A stretch of DNA of 64,000 nt from Erpobdella octoculata (Eukaryota; Annelida; Clitellata; Hirudinida; Erpobdellidae). Under the pieces are notes generated by a model. It ran no database searches. It worked only from the letters and a program-made list of their open reading frames with translations, and was not told where the DNA came from. The first letter of the stretch is position 1; the number at the start of each line of letters is the position of its first letter. The position numbers and the translations under genes were made by a program. The DNA lies in the NCBI GenBank assembly GCA_963978895.1, contig OZ022246.1, positions 22,588,758-22,652,757 on the forward strand. The letters run 5' to 3'. Positions 21,578 to 33,169 of the stretch are shown here, in pieces.

Positions 21578-22696
21578 TTAGATGTAAACCTTTAACCAAA
21601 CATTCCAGTTTGCATCATTAACATATGCTGGCTGGTTAACATATGCTGATAGAGCATCGTGGAGGATGCAAGTTTTACTTCTTGAATTTATTTTCTCAAC
21701 ACTGACAGATCGACATTGAACAAGTTGATAACATTTGGTTATGCATTCTTGTTCACTGCGACATTTTGTTGTAAGAATTGTGTTGTTGGCCAATTTATAG
21801 TTTTGCATGATTTTCCAAATTGTATCTGAAAAACAAAGTTAAAAAAGTTTTTAAATTAAAATATTAGTTATTACATTCACATTTAAAAAATACAATAAAT
21901 TATAAAATAATAATGTCATTCAAACTATACTTAAAATAAATAATAATAAATAAAAAAATTTAATTAATGGAAAATTAATTTTGCAATTTTGCAAAAACTG
22001 AACAATATTTTTAAATTTGTTTTGAAAAATAAAAATAACCTTGAACTGGAAAAGCTTCAATTTCACAAATAGTAAAAGATCCTTGTCCATCATAAGGTTG
22101 TTGAGCAATAAGATATCTGTAAGCAGGAATGCCAGTATCACAGTATACTCTGTGACGGGCACTTAATTGTGCTTTGTTTGGATACTGACCACACAATGGA
22201 TAACTTCCTCTAATAATATTTGAACCACTCGAAAAGTAATATTGGTTAGTTAATCCAATTATAAAATAATCCAATCTAAATTCTTTAAAAAAAAACTTAC
22301 TTTTAAGCTTTTCAAAAAAATTAGGAAAAATTATAATTTTAATGAAATATTTACCACCAAGATTTCTATTCCAAACGTCTACGTAATTAATTAGGTAATT
22401 ATTTTGCATGTCCACGACAATCCAGTTTCCTTGACCTGGTATATCATCTGTGTGCACACAACTTCCATGATCAACCTCTGGATCGCTATTTCCATCAACT
22501 GCTAGGTTAGCACCCCAGGAGTTCAATGTACTACTTTGTGTTGCTGGCTTTCCCAATAAAACATTTGTGTTTCCTTGCCCTATTAAATTATAATTTATTG
22601 TTATGTGTCAATAACGTATTTCTAGCTAAAAAATTGAGTTTTACCTTGTATTGTGAATAAAATCATCAACATCCAAATTATAATAAAAATTCCCAT
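21578..22696 (-). CDS. Secreted F-type lectin/PAN protein, locus 4
   Basis: Exons on the minus strand: 22696-22645 (signal MGIFIIIWMLMILFTIQ, 52 nt), 22579-22355 (225), 22282-22040 (243), 21825-21578 (248); all phase-1 junctions, 255 residues, no defects. Lectin half 1 has GKPATQSSTLNSWGANLAVD, CVHTDD and WNRN; half 2 has DYFIIGLTNQ, CGQYP, YCDTGIPAYRYL and FTICEIEAF; PAN has CRSEQECITKC, QCRSV and KTCILHD. It is the most compact locus, with no insertions, and closest to locus 7 in signal peptide and PAN. Predicted secreted and extracellular. The lone PAN exon at 17829 lies downstream in the same direction. Confidence 0.9.
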
Positions 22697-22699
22697 TTG

Positions 22700-23265
22700 A
22701 TCAAATCATATTTTGTAATCCCAACTGTTTGTTTAAATTTATCAAATTACTTTTATTATCAAAACTTAAATAGTGTTTTTAAAAAAATTTTATATCAAAT
22801 TGTTTCATTTATTAATTTAATAGTTTTAAATAAAAAATAAAGTAATTTTAGACATTTAAAATTTAAAAAACTTAAAACAATGGTTTTTATACAAAGCAAG
22901 TTTTAAATAACTAAAATCAATTCTTGATTTTTGTTTATGTGTAGTATCTATAAAAACTTTAAAGCGCATTTTGTTATGTAATAAGGATTTGCTGGTCATT
23001 TAATCGATAAACGTATAGAAGTCTTATGAAAAATAGAATAAAGATAGTAAACCTGTTTTTGATTGAATTTTAATTGTCTTTTTCAAGTAATAATTTATTA
23101 GATCTATTTAATAACAACTGAAGCAAAAAACGTTCATAAAAATGCTAAAAATACTAAATCAATTGTTTTTGTTTCATGCTTGAATAAACATTTTTTAGTT
23201 TCAGCTGCTTCAGTTTTATTACTTTAAATTAAATGTTAAGTTAAATCATGTTCGAACCCAACAGG
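22700..23265. other. 5' flank of locus 4
   Basis: No gene. The stretch at 23160-23290 (CATGCTTGAATAAACATT..., then ATTGTTTATAC) is the diverged counterpart of 36000-36120 and 43105-43220, so the 5' flanks of several loci share duplicated sequence. Confidence 0.5.
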
Positions 23266-23854
23266 GATTGTTTATACAACTGTGACCATAGTAATAATTC
23301 AGAATTGTTTATACAACTGTGACCATAGTAATAATTCAGAATTGTTTATACAACTGTGACCATAGTAATAATTCAGGATTGTTTATACAACTGTGACCAT
23401 AGTAATAATTCAGGATTGTTTATACAACTGTGACCATAGTAATAATTCAGGATTGTTTATACAACTGTGACCATAGTAATAATTCAGGATTGTTTATACA
23501 ACTGTGACCATAGTAATAATTCAGGATTGTTTATACAACTGTGACCATAGTAATAATTCAGGATTGTTTATACAACTGTGACCATAGTAATAATTCAGGA
23601 TTGTTTATACAACTGTGACCATAGTAATAATTCAGGATTGTTTATACAACTGTGACCATAGTAATAATTCAGGATTGTTTATACAACTGTGACCATAGTA
23701 ATAATTCAGGATTGTTTATACAACTGTGACCATAGTAATAATTCAGGATTGTTTATACAACTGTGACCATAGTAATAATTCAGGATTGTTTATACAACTG
23801 TGACCATAGTAATAATTCAGGATTGTTTATACAACTGTGACCATAGTAATAATT
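23266..23854 (+). repeat. 37-bp tandem array, about 16 copies
   Basis: Fifteen complete 37-bp units and a last one of 34 bp, each containing GATTGTTTATACAACTGTGA and CCATAGTAATAATTCAG. The first units differ at one base (AATTG versus GATTG), and the rest are identical. The unit is related to single-copy sequence in the equivalent flank of other loci (36095-36115, 43198-43225). Confidence 0.97.
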
Positions 23855-25578
23855 GTATACAGTTGATGTTTCAAAAGATTCTTTAGCCATTTTGTGCAAG
23901 GGTAGTATTCAGAAATAAAAGAATTATATTAAAGAATTTGACAAGTTGTTCAACTGTTTATATCTCAAAACCAAAATTGAATCTTGATCAACGTAGTAAA
24001 TATTTCCAAAAACAACCGAAAAAATCAAAAGTATTAATAAAAATTAAAGTTTTATCCGGTTTTAAAAAATTTCACATTTGAATTTTTAATAGCATTTTCA
24101 ATTTCATGGATTACCCTTGACTTCAACAACCGCTGCTTTTTAACAAAAATAATTATTTTAATGCTAAATAAAAATAACATTACTATTAGAATATCCGACT
24201 AAAATTTGATTAACAGTCACGTCTTGTTTAACTCTGGAACAACTGCTGGAGTTGTTTTTGACCCCAGAAAATGTTTGAAGTGACGCTGTACAAAAAATAG
24301 ACGTTCAAATAAATTATTTATTTTGAATTTAAAACAAACTATATGTAGCCGATATCAAAACTATATCATTAGTTTCGATATAGGCTACAACGTAGTAAAA
24401 CTGTAGTAAAACAAATAGTTGTAAAAATAATGCGCCCGCAACGATTTTCGTTGTATATGAATTAGACACTGGTATAAATTATGTTACCATAATGTGACCA
24501 AGTTATTCAGAAATTCTTCCGGGCTCATAGGAATATTATTTTATAAATTTTTTAGGGCGCAAGAAAAACGTTGTTTTTTTAAATTATTTTTTATGATGTA
24601 GAAATGTTAAACTACATTGCAGTCTTTTTGCAAGCATTTGAAACAGTTCAACAAGTAAAGATAAAATTAAATGCTTTTATTTTGTTACTTTATCTGAGTC
24701 AACGAAATAAAATTTTTGAATCTTAAACAACTGTTACGCCCAATTTTGTACGTTTTATTTAATTTGTTATTATTAATTTTGTTTATTACAACAACACTAA
24801 CTTTCATATAAAATTGATTTTGTTTAATTTTAATTGATTTAAGGTAGGCAGTCGCACAGTTAAAAATCGCATGAAGACGTACGAGTTTGAGTTGAACCGT
24901 TTATATCTCGATAATTCAGGCGTCTATACAGTTTTTAGTTACATCAGGAGACTCTTAAAAAATGCGGGCATTCAACAAGACCAATGAATACACTTGGCCA
25001 CGCCTACTTATCTTATATTTGATCATCACAGACAAGAAAACCAATGAATACACTTGACCTAGATTTGATCACCACAGACAAACTAACTAACCAACAAACA
25101 GAGAGACGAGTGAAGTTAAATAAAAGCATTTAAAAACAGGTCATAATCTATCTATTTATATAAAATTATATAGCTGTGCGAAGTCTGGCTAAAACTCAAA
25201 AACCACCAAACAGATTTAATTGAATTTGGTACACTTAAGTAAAACATTTAGTAGGTGGTTTATATCAATTTTAGACAAAATTTATTAATCCGCTGATGTT
25301 TTATGGTTGTAACGTTTTAGTCAGCGGTTGTAAAGAAGAGTAATTCTTTTTTCTTCAAAATAAAAATACATATAAATTATTTTATAACTAAATTTTTAAA
25401 AAATTTTAACAGTTTTTTATCAGATTTAAATGCAAATATCAAATAAATTTGTTTGTTGTTTAGTTGCACCCTAGAATTTTTTTATCGAGCTCATTTCTCT
25501 CCGAAACCGTAGCTGTACTTTCTGTAGTTTATATTACTTTATATTTTATGTTTTGATTGCCAAAAGGTTATTTTTTAA
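23855..25578. other. Intergenic sequence, no gene
   Basis: A hairpin-capable inverted repeat (GCCGATATCAAAACT / AGTTTCGATATAGGC) lies at about 24349-24389. A short direct repeat containing CCAATGAATACACTTG occurs at about 24981 and 25041, followed by an inverted relative of repeat D2 (25085-25135). No coding evidence. Confidence 0.5.
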
Positions 25579-25925
25579 ATGCAGATAGTTTTGTTTTTAT
25601 TAATTGCAATGCCGAGGAAAAGACGAGCTGACATTGAAATCGGTCAAAAAAATGAGTGGAGCGGGACCGGGAGAGCGGGCGGTATATATGTATCTATATA
25701 TATAAAAATGAATGTTTGTATATATGTATATATGTATATATGTATATATGTATATATGTATATACTCATGTCCTTTATGCATTGCTACACCATTCATCCG
25801 ATCGTAATGAAATTTTCACACAACCTTGAGAGTCAAGGGGAATCAAATATAGGGAAAAAAATTTTGAAATCCGTCACAAAATGAGCGGAGCGGAGCGGGT
25901 GAGCGAGCGGGAACTATATATGTAT
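25579..25925 (+). mobile_element. Fragment of a Helitron-like element
   Basis: An open frame starts MPRKRRADIEIG, a basic start of the kind found at the N-terminus of some animal Helitron proteins, then breaks into GCGGGAGAGCGGGC-type repeats and TATG/TATA tracts. The right part (CATTCATCCGATCGTAATG, then GAGCGGAGCGGAGCGGGTG) repeats the same GC-rich word. Assignment is inference and the frame is short. Confidence 0.4.
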
Positions 25926-25986
25926 GTATGTGCGTATGTATATGTGTATGTATGTATGTGTATGTGCATGTATGTGTGTCTGTGTT

Positions 25987-26536
25987 TATGTATGTATGTA
26001 TGTATGTATGTATGTATGTATGTATGTATGTATGTATGTATGTATGTATGTATGTATGTATGTATGTATGTATGTATGTATGTATGTATGTATGTATGTA
26101 TGTATGTATGTATGTATGTATGTATGTATGTATGTATGTATGTATGTATGTATGTATGTATGTATGTATGTATGTATGTATGTATGTATGTATGTATGTA
26201 TGTATGTATGTATGTATGTATGTATGTATGTATGTATGTATGTATGTATGTATGTATGTATGTATGTATGTATGTATGTATGTATGTATGTATGTATGTA
26301 TGTATGTATGTATGTATGTATGTATGTATGTATGTATGTATGTATGTATGTATGTATGTATGTATGTATTTATGTATTTATGTATGTATGTATGTATGTA
26401 TGTATGTATGTATGTATGTATGTATGTATGTATGTATGTATGTATGTATGTATGTATGTATGTATGTATGTATGTATGTATGTATGTATGTATGTATGTA
26501 TGTATGTATGTATGTATGTATGTATGTATGTATGTA
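25987..26536 (+). repeat. (TATG)n tetranucleotide array, about 137 units
   Basis: A nearly pure TATG array about 550 bp long, with two TATT variants near 26367-26379. Because a 4-bp unit without a stop is read in every frame, several long overlapping open frames appear on both strands ((MYVC)n, (THTYIH)n). They are artefacts. Confidence 0.98.
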
Positions 26537-26539
26537 GAA

Positions 26540-26847
26540 TCGGATCTAAGAAAAAAACAAAATATTACAATTGAAGAAACTTGACCCTTATTCATATTAC
26601 TCGGTACAATTAATGTAGCTGTGTTTTCCAAGTATACAACACAACATGTTTTATTTCTTCACTGGAATACCTTGTGTATAAATTCTGAAGCTTAAACCTG
26701 ACTATCTCACATCATCTCCTGTCAGAATAAAAAAAAACAAGATTGTACAACTGAAGAAACCTTACCTATTAATCGTATTACATAGCACACATTTTGTAAT
26801 TGTGTTTTCCAAGTATATAACACAACATGTTTCATTTCTTAACTGGA

Positions 26848-26943
<96 letters not shown>

Positions 26944-26952
26944 ATGTATATG

Positions 26953-27023
<71 letters not shown>

Positions 27024-28236
27024 AACGTTAGATCTGGCTACCTCACAACAGAACTACAAACAATCACGCACCGGGGCGTTGCTATGTAGAAGTGCTTTTT
27101 AAAACTGTAAAAATGCAAGAATAAATTTCTAGGTAGTTTGACATGAAAACATTGAATTTAACACGTTTTGACAATTACTTGAAACTTAAATGTTTTGAAT
27201 AATTTGAAACACGACAGGAAACATAGAGTTTCAATCCAAAAGCAGATAAGTTGGAAAAACAATTAAAAATCAGGAGACTGTCTTGATTGTGTAGTTTTTG
27301 TTTTTTTGTTTTGTTTATAATACTTTAAAGGTTGAAATTAAACTCGATTATTTGACGATTCTGTAAAGCCACTTAGGTAAACAAAGAAACAATTTTGTGC
27401 TCAAAAGAAGGTGCAAACAGTTCAAATGAAAAACATAAACAATTCATATAAAAACAAATTGTTTGACAAATGTGAATAAATAAAAAAAAGCAGGGTCATT
27501 GAAAATCAGTAAAACCTAAACTCTTATTTATATTACTTAACAATTTCTTGGTTGCATTCACATTTATACAAACAAGAAAAAAAGATTTTTTTTCTTATTA
27601 CAGTCATTTTTATACATATATATTTTAAAGTCACTAATAAGGTTTTTATTATCTATAAATGTATGTTTTAGTATACAGAAAGCTTGATTAGTATTGTTCT
27701 TCTGATTTATACGCTAGTGCTGAATGGTTGTTGAAGACTGCAATATATATTAATTATAGAAAGCTCCAAAAGAAAGAATAAGGTTCTAACTTCAACAACT
27801 AAGGTCTCGGCAGTGTTAACAGCGAATGGCAATGTAATAGCAGCTAAATGGCGGAAACAATGAATTATTGAATGACATCAACGACCTCAAGAACGTTAAA
27901 ACGTATTTAAACTACTAGACTGTTTTTTAATTATTGCAGTTAAATAAAATGCTTTGTATAATCCTGTTTATTTTTTTATAAAAAAATATTTTATGTCACA
28001 GATCTATTTTGTGTCACAGGCTTATTTCGTGTCAGAGACCTACTTTGTGTGACAGACCTATTTTGTGTCGAAGAATTATTTTGGGGAAATATTAAAAAAA
28101 ATGTTCTAGTTAAAGACGGGGCCAACAGGAAAACAAATGTCATATATTTCAATCTTGGTCCGACTCGATATGCTACAAGAAACTTGGATACTTCTGTTTC
28201 GACTTTTGTGTTATATTTGGGAGTCTAGCTTGAAAT
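26540..28236. repeat. Duplicate of 17.04-17.75 kb joined to 20.5-21.35 kb, with (TA)n
   Basis: 26550-27320 parallels 17050-17740 and 27345-28085 parallels 20516-21345, directly abutting here. A (TA)n array with a GTATGTATATG interruption fills 26848-27021. No gene was found; the 18-bp CACAGACCTATTTTGTGT array is at 27985-28085. Confidence 0.85.
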
Positions 28237-29590
28237 ATTGAAATCGACTAATAAAGAAGAGGTATCATGTTTAGAACACACTGGAAATCTTTGTAGAGTA
28301 GACGTGCAATATTTTCCAATAGCATGTCAAGATCTCATTTTACAAGCATATCACAAATATTGCTATTTGACGATCCAGCTAAACGTGGAAGACAAGCTAA
28401 CTCCAATTTGTTATGTGTTTGATATGTGGGAATGAGCACTAGAAGATGCATTTTTCTCCTGTCTAATAATCACCTGCGATAAACAATTACGTTTTTTGGA
28501 CGATACCATTCAAGCAATATATAGGTATCCACATTGGTTTTTATTATATAATAAAATAATATATAGGTATCCACATTGGTTTTTATTGTCCGGAAAAGGG
28601 TTAAGTAGCGGTTCTTATAAGTAGTATGCACGATCAAGCCAACGTAGATCAAGCGCACCCAAAATAAAAGAAAAATATAGCTCTAGATTACAACGTTAAT
28701 AAAGGAGTTGTTGATATAGATTAAACTGTTGCTGTTTCTTTAAAATAACGTTCCCGTTGTTCAAGCTGTGTAAGACATAAAAACAAACAGGTGTTTGCAA
28801 CAAGGATTTGTGATGAACAAAAATCATGCTAATATGTTACACAGCACATGTGCATTTGTTTTTCAGCTAAACGCTGCATGTTTTCTTTCAGTAGAACGAA
28901 TTGAAAACGTGTGACAAACATTATGGCAAATATGAAAAAAAACTTTAAAACAAGTAAATTTATTGAAAAATCAATAAACATTCTGCAATTTAATGTGCGC
29001 CAAATAGAACACGACTGGCTCTAGTGAAAACAAAACGCAAAGTTTTAAACCTAACAAACAATGCACACGCACAAATTATAAATGAGAAAAAAGAAATTAG
29101 CAACCAAAAAACAATTAACAAAAGTTTTCAACAATTTACCGACAAATGATTTTGTTTGCATGTATTTAAATTGTGTATTGAAGAGAATCTGCATTTTTTA
29201 GATTTATAATAAAACATTTTGTCCTCAGCAACTTAAGCAGAACACTTACATAAAAGCATGTATAAGACAATACTTGATTAATTTTTTTATTTCATGTTTA
29301 AACAAGTTTTTTCAGTTTAAATTATTAATGACAAATTATGTTTGAAAGCAACTCACTGCTGCTAGGAATTCAAAAATTATAATCAGAAAATTTTCAAAAA
29401 CATTATAATTTTTAAATTGAGTTATTGCTCACTGATCGCAGTATAATTAATCCCAAAAAACTAATCCTAGAAGACTTTTTTCTGTGTAAAACTAATTTGA
29501 TGTATAACTTATTCTATATACAACTGGTCCTACAAACATCTGATTCTAAGACAACTTTAAAACATTAAAAGAAAAAGTTGGGGAAAAAAT
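28237..29590. other. Intergenic sequence
   Basis: A 65-codon plus-strand frame at 28238-28435 has no recognisable domain. A 26-bp direct repeat containing TATATAGGTATCCACATTGG occurs at about 28518 and 28560. The stretch 28940-29160 matches 33650-33840 in order (TTGAAAAATCAATAA, CCTAACAAACAATGCA), another shared 5' flank. Confidence 0.45.
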
Positions 29591-29593
29591 TTA

Positions 29594-29835
29594 AGAATGA
29601 TTTTTTCACTCGAGTACGAGTACGAGTATCAAGTACTACATCTCTGGTACTCAGTACTGAGTGGAAGAACGAGTACGAGTACCAAGGCTTCGAGAACATG
29701 TCCGAGTACTAGTACAAGTACCAAGTACTACATCTCTGGTACTCAGTACTGAGTGGAAGAACGAGTACGAGTACCAAGGCTTCGAGAACATGTCCGAGTA
29801 CTAATACAAGTACCAAGTACTACATCTCTGGTAAC
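29594..29835 (+). repeat. 92-bp tandem repeat rich in GTAC words
   Basis: CAAGTACTACATCTCTGGTA occurs at 29630, 29722 and 29814, exactly 92 bp apart. Each unit includes GAACGAGTACGAGTACCAAG and CTTCGAGAACATGTCCGAG. Units 1 and 2 are nearly identical. The next 150 bp has GGTACCGAACCGGTAGTACT and ends in CAGCCCTA, which suggests the array belongs to a hAT-like element end. Confidence 0.9.
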
Positions 29836-30375
29836 AATAACGTACTTTTAAACACTATTTCTAGCCATTTTCAGGCTTTCGACATTATACCGGTACCGAA
29901 CCGGTAGTACTGGTTTTTGGCCCAGAAATACAGGTATCAGTACAGGCAAAAATACCATAACGGCACAGCCCTACTCAAAATCTAATTTTACAAAATATTT
30001 TAAACACGTTAAATAACTTATTGAATTTGTGAAACCCAATTTACAGAAACTGAATAGATAGAAATGTTATCAAATTTGACAATGTTTAACGTGGCGTTAG
30101 ACGCTAGACTTCCAGGCCCCGAATCATTTATCTAACATTTTGCAGAACATCCAAATACAGTTTATAAGTGCGTTTGATAATTACCAAAACTATTCGCTGA
30201 CCATTCCACTTAAGCAAAAAAAGTTCAGTTTTATAAAACTGCTTTCAGTTTTCAAGTAAATTTATTTGATTTGAATTATAAATTATAACGTACCACAAAC
30301 CCGTTTTATCAAGTGCAGAACCAATGCTAAATGCTTATTTTCAGTAACTGAGGTTGTATTTTGTTTTCTGGAAAT

Positions 30376-30600
30376 ATCTCACAGGACATCACCAGACCAT
30401 AATGAACTTCACCGCAAACTTCACCGGACATCGGCAAACTTTATCTGACATTGGCAAACTACACCCGATATTGACAAATTTCACCGGACCCCAATGGACA
30501 TCACCGGATCTCACCGGACATCGCCGGCATTCAACAAGTCTTACTTATCTTCACCTAATTTTAACAAGCCATGCAGAATTTTACCGGATTTCACGATATC
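30376..30600 (+). repeat. Degenerate minisatellite of TTCACCGGACATC type
   Basis: Diverged repeats of about 11-26 bp built on CACCGGACATC, CAAACTT and CACCGGATCTC. The 129-codon open frame across it follows the repeat and shows no domain. Confidence 0.7.
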
Positions 30601-31332
30601 TGTTGCAAATTTTTCAATTAAATAAGTTTTACTATAAAGTTTTGAAAAAATTTTTGTTCGGGTTACAGACACATCGGGGGGTTGGATTATTTTTTAATTG
30701 TTTAAGCAAGGTCAACCTTTCTGTTAAATTGTATGCGGATTAGTCACGTGGTTGAAGATTTGAAGAGCAAAACACTCGTACATTTCAGATATTAAACTTT
30801 TTCATCAATGTCAATAAAAAAATTAACTACAAATAATATATATATAAATACTCACATTACAAAACTAAAAAATCTAAATGTAATTATGTCATATTCTCCA
30901 AGAAAAAAAATATCAATGATGAAGTTTTCGAATAAAGTTTGGTCACATGCTAGGTTAAATGAAGACCTAAGTTATTGCTTGTCAGAAGCATATTCTCATC
31001 AAAACATCTTATATGTAGACCTTCAACCAAACATTTCAGTTTGCATCATTAACATATGCTGATAATTGGTTAACATATGCTGATGGAGCATCATGGAGGA
31101 TGCAAGTTTTACTTCATGAATTTATTTTCTCAACACTAACAGATCGACATTGAAGAATAGAAAAACATTTAATTATGCATTCCTGTACATTTTGACATTG
31201 TGTCGCAACAATTGCAAAGTTGTCCAGTTTATTGTTTTTCTTGATTTTCCAAACTGTATCTAAAGGATTTTTTGTTAAAAATTAAATTTAAAATAAAAAC
31301 ATACATTTTAAAAACAACAATGATTTTATTTT

Positions 31333-31669
31333 TGCTTATGACAAAGATAAAGGTCATGCTATTAGGAAACCACTTCCTGTAATACACTTTAGCAGCACCG
31401 GGAACGGCTCGTGCATATGGGATCACACAGTGTTACTTGCCACCAAAACGTGTATCCGAAACTGGGATGTGCTGAAACCTATTACCCCCAGTCGCGAAAC
31501 TCGAACTCATTTATCGACCACTGTAAGATGAAAAGCTGATTTGGCTTGAGCAGTTTGAGTGAATTCCTTGCTCAAAGGAATAACGCCTCGCCGCAACTGA
31601 GATTTGAACCCACGGTGGCAGGAAGATAGCATAACTGCTTTCATCACTGTGCTACAGCGCCTCACAAAT
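31333..31669 (-). mobile_element. tRNA-derived SINE with near-perfect TSD
   Basis: On the minus strand the head has a box A-like GTAGCACAGTGATGAAAGC and a box B-like GGGTTCAAATCTC. A TGAGCAAGGAATTCACTC segment follows, typical of the region after the tRNA head in V/core-type SINEs, then a body containing GTAACACTGTGTGATCCCAT. Flanks CAATGATTTTATTTT (31318-31332) and CAATTATTTTATTTT (31670-31684) differ at one base: a 15-bp target duplication. It is inserted in the last intron of locus 5. Confidence 0.85.
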
Positions 31670-31684
31670 CAATTATTTTATTTT

Positions 31685-32499
31685 ATTCCTGTTCATTTTT
31701 TCCTTTTCTTTCTTTTTTCATTTCTTCATCTTTTAACCCTTTCTAGTTTTTTCCAGACTAGTTATCAAAACCAGTAAAACAAAGACCAAGATGTTGATGC
31801 AAAAGACCAAAATAAAAATTAACATATTGATACCCATGACCATGATCAAGTCCAATGTCTGTCAAAACAAAACCAAATTCAAAACAGGAATGCAAAAGAA
31901 AGCGTTTTATAAAAAAGTGTTTTTTTTTTAAATTGAGTTTTGAAGTTTAAGTGCTACACAGCAAATACGTTTTGGTAATCATCATTCGATGGAAAGCCTC
32001 CTCTTAGTGACTATCATTGAAGCATATTGGGGGAGGTATTTGTTATATATTTTATTATTTTTTATTTTTAAGTGTTTAAAAAATTTTTAATACACAAATA
32101 TTTAAACAAGAATTTTTCATTTAAATTTTCTTATCTAAAACGGAATAACGTCACCCATCGAAGTTTTAACTGAACTCGACGTTGTTTAACTTCGTTGATC
32201 GGACGAGACGCAGTGTTTTTAAAAATAACATTTGAGCTGAAATAACAGAAAAACAAAAAAACAAACAACATTGCAAGTTAATATAAGCGTTATAATAATA
32301 AAATGGTTAATAAAAATATCAGTTATTACTTTCATATATACAAAATTACAATAAATTATGAAAAAATTATGTTATCAGAGAGATTTGTAAACTAAATAAT
32401 AAGAAGAAATAAACTTAATTAATGAAAAAAGATATTTTAACTTTTGCGAAACTAAACAATTTTTTTAAAATTTGGTTTAAAAAATAAAAATAAAAAAAC
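31685..32499. other. Remainder of locus 5 last intron
   Basis: No feature beyond AT-rich intron sequence. A short CG-containing stretch near 32145-32215 (ACTCGACGTTGTTTAACTTCG) is unexplained. Confidence 0.4.
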
Positions 32500-33169
32500 C
32501 TTGAACAGGAAAAGCTTCAATTTCACAAACAGTAAAACCTCCTTGTCCATTATAAGGTTGTTGAGCAATAAGGTATCTGTAAGCAGGAATGCCAGTGTCA
32601 CAGTATACTCTGTGACGAGCACTTGGTTGTGCTGGGCTTGGATACTGACCACACAATGGATAACTGCCTCTGATTATATTTGATCCATTTAGAAAATAAT
32701 TTTGGTTCGTTAACCCAATTATAAAATAATCCAATCTAATTGCTGGAAACAAAATTTAGATTTAGGTTTTTCAAAAAAAATAAAAAAAATTATTATTTTA
32801 TAAAAATATTTACCAAGGTTATTTCTATTCCAAACGTCGACGTAATTAATTAAGTAATTATTTTGCATGTCCACGACAATCCAGTTTCCTTGACCTGGCA
32901 TATCATTTATATGTGCACAACTTCCATGATAAACATCTGGATCATGGTTTCCATCAACTGCCAGGTTTGCACCCAATGAGTTCAATATACTACTTTGTTT
33001 TGCTGGCTTTCCCATTAAAATATTGGTGCTTCCTTGCCCTTATAAATTATAATTACAGCTGACAGGTCATAATTATTAATAAAATTGTTTCTAATGTAAA
33101 GTTGATCTTACCTTTAATTGCAGAGAAATGCATTAAAATCCAAACTATAATGATAGACTCCATTTTTTT

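Larger units (their letters stand above)
31009..33163 (-). pseudogene. F-type lectin/PAN gene, locus 5, PAN exon with two nonsense codons
   Basis: Minus-strand exons: 33163-33112 (signal MESIIIVWILMHFSAIK), 33038-32814 (225), 32742-32500 (243), 31259-31009 (PAN, 251 nt with one extra codon). Lectin halves are intact (GKPAKQSS, CAHIND, WNRN; DYFIIGLTNQ, FTVCEIEAF). In the PAN exon an arginine codon after KINS is TGA, and the conserved Trp of the NWNVW end is also TGA. Splice sites are still good, so a truncated product with complete lectin and the first PAN cysteines could be made; otherwise it is decaying. The large half-2/PAN intron contains a tRNA-type SINE (31333-31669). Confidence 0.85.

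Noticed and set aside
23266..23854. CRISPR-like array
   Set aside because: Units are contiguous 37-bp repeats without unique spacers, in an animal genome.
25843..26631. 262-residue (THTYIHTYIH)n protein and its plus-strand counterparts
   Set aside because: Pure translation of the TATG array in stop-free frames; no gene context.
28238..28435. 65-residue ORF as a gene
   Set aside because: No domain, no splice or polyA context, not conserved between the duplicated segments.
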